A stretch of 24,319 nt of DNA from Vairimorpha apis BRL 01 (taxonomy: Eukaryota; Microsporidia; Nosematidae): assembly GCA_000447185.1 (NCBI GenBank), contig KE647189.1, positions 1-24,319 of the forward strand, read 5' to 3'. The translations under genes were made by a program, and so were the position numbers. Shown here in pieces: positions 21,770 through 24,319 of the stretch (positions are counted from its first letter, which is position 1; each line of letters starts with the position of its first letter). Under the pieces are notes generated by a model, which had not been told where the DNA came from, did not search any database, and was given only the letters and a program-made list of their open reading frames with translations.

Positions 21770-22280
21770 ATTCTTTTTTCAACTTAGTTACATCCGTTGA
21801 TAGCAAAGAGATTGTGTTTTTATAAATAGTTTTTTCCATTACTTTCACTTCTAAATTATCCATTTTGATATTTACACCTTTTAAAACTTTCATAAATAAA
21901 CATCCAATTGTAAACTGTAGCATTTAAGTCTTAATATATGTTTGTGTGTGATTATCAATACTTAATCACTTCCTGTTTTCTTTGTGATAAATTATATTTT
22001 TTGTATCTCAAATCTCACATAAAATATTGTATTAGTCTTAAATCTGTGCATTTCTTCACAGCGATTAACTGGTAAGAAATGTTTGTTTCTTTTTTTATTT
22101 GCATCGTCCTTTATTATTAAAATTTTACATACCTATTTCAACAATCAAAAATACAGATTTCTGTCTGATTGTATTTTAATTTTACAATTACTTGTTAAGT
22201 AAAGTCATTTTTTTTTCTATCATTTACAATCCATACTTGAAGTGAATTATTTCTTATATTCTTGCATTATTAAATAAAAC
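21770..22280 (-). mobile_element. Very old relic of the same RLE-type retrotransposon family
   Basis: Barely recognisable - strand fragment found by matching order and spacing to copy 1. VKLKYN (22171-22185) matches VKIKYN; IVEIG (about 22131-22145) matches IVEIG of the endonuclease core; NRCEEMHRFKTNTIFYV (about 22018-22068) matches NELGLIHRCKTRIIPYV; YHKENRK.LSID (about 21950-21988) matches YHAKYRKVLEIS. The distance between VEIG and the N..IHR block is within 2 nt of that in copy 1. Frame changes and stops separate the blocks. A downstream open piece, MDNLEVKVMEKTIYKNTI to KLKKEYI, may be the variable C-terminus. Identity is far lower than between copies 1 and 2, so this is an older insertion. 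Confidence 0.55.
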
Positions 22281-22867
22281 TATTTCAGAAAATGCATACA
22301 ATTTTTTAAATTGTATTTACTTTCTAAGATAAACTAAACAAGAAATACTAATACAATATTATTGATATTTGTTGTATTTATTTTCAAATATAATGTTGTT
22401 TATAATTTCGTGATATCTTTAGTTTTAAAAAAAGTTATTAATCGAAACTACATAATTTCCATTGCTAGTGTATTTCTAAAAATAAATAGTAAATAGTAGT
22501 ATAAAATAAAAAAAAGTTAATATTACGCCATTTTTTTATATTTCAATCACATAGTATAAAAATAAAATTTAAAATTGTAGTATATAAATTTTTATATTTA
22601 AAATATTTTCACATTATAAACTATTAACGACATAAAAAATTTTTTATAAAAAATATTTTAAAAATTTGATATACAAGCTTGAAGAAATTCTTTTGAATTT
22701 TTGTTTAAAAAAAATTTATAATATTGTTGAATAATTTTTCATAAAAATATTATTTATAGAAAGTTTTTTTTGTTTATAGATTAACTAATAATTTTTAATA
22801 TCGTTATTTTAATTCTATAAAGTGAATTTTTATTTTTAATGTAAGAAATTTATTCTTATAAATTTTG
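22281..22867. other. AT-rich intergenic region upstream of the SANTA-like gene
   Basis: About 590 bases of A/T-run sequence with no gene. It contains the presumed promoter of the gene at 22881 but no element that can be named apart from the CCCC motif at its end. Confidence 0.55.
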
Positions 22868-22871
22868 CCCC
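22868..22871 (+). promoter_or_regulatory. CCCC start-proximal motif of the SANTA-like gene
   Basis: CCCC lies 9 nt before the ATG at 22881, the widest spacing in this window but with the same isolated C-run character. It supports this start codon. Confidence 0.55.
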
Positions 22872-22880
22872 TATAAGAAA

Positions 22881-24319
22881 ATGAATCATCCTGAGGATAT
22901 TTTAAATCAAGGCCTGCTTGATAACCTTCCCGACTATACTATTTTTAAAAAGAAAACACCCAAGATGAGGAGATATGCTTCTACATCTAAAAAATATATT
23001 AATGATTGGCATTTTACATTTATAAAAAATCTTAATTCTAAAATTAATTATAAATATTGGATAAGTTTGAATGGATATATAGATAACCATTATATACAGT
23101 CTAGTCCAATAATAAATGCAGTTAATAATATTATATACACTGAAAATTCTATGTATTATCTGGGTAAATCAAATTTAAGTTTACCACATCCTCTATTCGA
23201 TAGATTAGAATTAGTAAAATTTACTAATGGATTTCCTAAAGATTGGAAAGATATAATTTGTAAACAGATATATAAAATATTTGGAGATGTGCGAATTGAA
23301 AATAGTGATGTTGACCATTTATGCTTTTTTGAAAAGACATACAATAAAATATTTAACGAAAATATAAAAAATAATCATAATAAAGATGGAAACAATTTTA
23401 ATGCTGATGGAATAATTTTAGATGATAAATTTTTGGGCAAAACAACATTAAATGAACCAAATAAATTAAATATAAGTATTAACAAAGATGAAGAAAAAAT
23501 ATTTAAAAATATTGATAATAATACTGAAAAATTAAATGATATTTTTTTTGATAATGATATATCTAATGCAAGAATTAATAATATAAACATTAAAGAAAGT
23601 CTTTGCAATACAAAAGTAGAAAAAATTAATGAAATTAAAATTTTAAATGATGTAATGTTAAATAATACAATAAACATTGCAGATGAAAAATTATTTAAAA
23701 ATGTCAAATCTATAAGAAAAGATGTTAATGATATTGATTTATTTTTAGAAGAAAATATTAATGAATTTTTTGATAATAAAAAAGAAAATGAAAAAATTAA
23801 TCATAAATTAAGACTTTACGATATAGACAAACAAAAAATAAAGATGACTGTGATTTAAAAAAAGATTTAAATGATAAAAATAAAGAAGAACAAAATAACA
23901 CTGATTTACCGGAAAATCTTATGTTAAATAATAATTCATTTGATGATCTTATTCAAAAGTTCAATAAAAAAAATTTAAAAAACTTCTACAAAATCAAAAC
24001 AATAATAATTTCGAAGATGATTTATTTAAGAATATTGATTTTGATTGCATTAAAATTGAAAATCACAACAACAAACAAGATTTTAAAACAGATTTAAATT
24101 GTTATACTGACCAGAACATTGCAGAAAATAAAAATAATATGTTTAATAATGAAACTTATAAAAAAGATAAAAGAGATAATTCTTCTGTTTATGAACTTGG
24201 TTCAAAATTTAAAATTTAAAAAATATAATAACACAAATATGGCAAATAATAACTTTAAAGTTTCTAAAAAATATGAAAATAATAAAAAAAATCAAATGTA
24301 ACTAATTTTAATTCTTCAG
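22881..24319 (+). CDS. SANTA-domain-like protein with long acidic/Asn-rich tail; frameshifted and cut by window end
   Basis: Residues about 41-130 resemble the SANTA domain of Mis18BP1/KNL2, proteins that bring the centromeric histone CENP-A to chromatin. Visible pattern: NDWHF near the start, W60, SSPI at 74-77 (family HSS.I or HSN.I), N83 and YTENSMYYLG at 86-95 (family T.SG..Y.L.G), LFDRLELVKF at 105-114, then GFPKDW at 117-122 (family FGFP..W), which is the domain hallmark. From about residue 160 the protein is low complexity, Asn/Lys/Asp/Glu-rich, with recurring acidic-hydrophobic motifs (NDIFFDND, NDIDLFLEEN, DDLIQKF, DDLFKNIDFD). The first frame ends at 23858, but the same composition resumes at once in the -1 frame (DDCDLKKD), shifts again near 23966-23982, runs to a stop at 24217, and continues in other frames to the window end. 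Most shifts sit in A runs one base short. Either the assembly is faulty or the tail is decaying. SANTA assignment is by motif only. Confidence 0.6.

Noticed and set aside
23375..23707. Open - strand frame of 110 codons
   Set aside because: It is a shadow of the Asn/Asp-rich tail of the SANTA-like gene, read antisense as a Leu/Ile/Phe-rich frame.

Overview
The window is extremely AT-rich (well under 20% G+C by eye) and gene-poor: seven protein genes in 24 kb, separated by 1 to 4 kb of A/T-run sequence. The best guess is a microsporidian with an inflated, AT-biased genome (Edhazardia-like, but the species cannot be fixed from this sequence). Three things support this. A CCC or CCCC motif lies 0 to 9 nt before the ATG of six of the seven genes, a known microsporidian start-proximal signal. 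The recognisable genes are short, intronless eukaryotic ones. The decayed retroelements match a C-terminal reverse-transcriptase/endonuclease family that I know from microsporidian genomes.

Layout. 0.56-1.78 kb, + strand: the proteasome lid subunit Rpn9, interrupted by one frameshift. 4.09-4.48 kb, + strand: a short Rpb7/Rpa43-family RNA polymerase subunit, most like Rpa43 of Pol I. 6.40-6.84 kb and 18.39-18.92 kb, both - strand: two members of a secreted protein family of unknown function, the first with a frameshift that hides its signal peptide. 9.83-10.73 kb (+) and 14.78-15.43 kb (-): two unrecognised helix-rich proteins. 22.88 kb to the window end (+): a large low-complexity protein whose N-terminus looks like a SANTA domain, the module of the CENP-A loading factors Mis18BP1/KNL2. 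It is broken by several frameshifts and runs off the window.

Mobile elements. Four dead fragments of one family of non-LTR retrotransposons with a restriction-like endonuclease (RLE) account for the more GC-rich islands: about 7.6-8.45 kb (-), 16.83-17.28 kb (+), 19.87-20.65 kb (-) and about 21.77-22.28 kb (-). They range from nearly identical (the 16.8 and 19.9 kb pair) to barely recognisable (22 kb). The 16.8 kb copy is flanked by an imperfect 21-bp target-site duplication. A further coding-like relic lies at 13.07-13.28 kb.

The host genes do not form an operon or pathway. They are independent eukaryotic transcription units: protein turnover, rRNA transcription, probable centromere function, and secreted or unknown proteins. 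A recurring theme is one-base deficits in A or T runs that break otherwise conserved frames in three genes. This fits homopolymer under-calling in the assembly at least as well as real gene decay. I see no tRNA, rRNA or CRISPR array.
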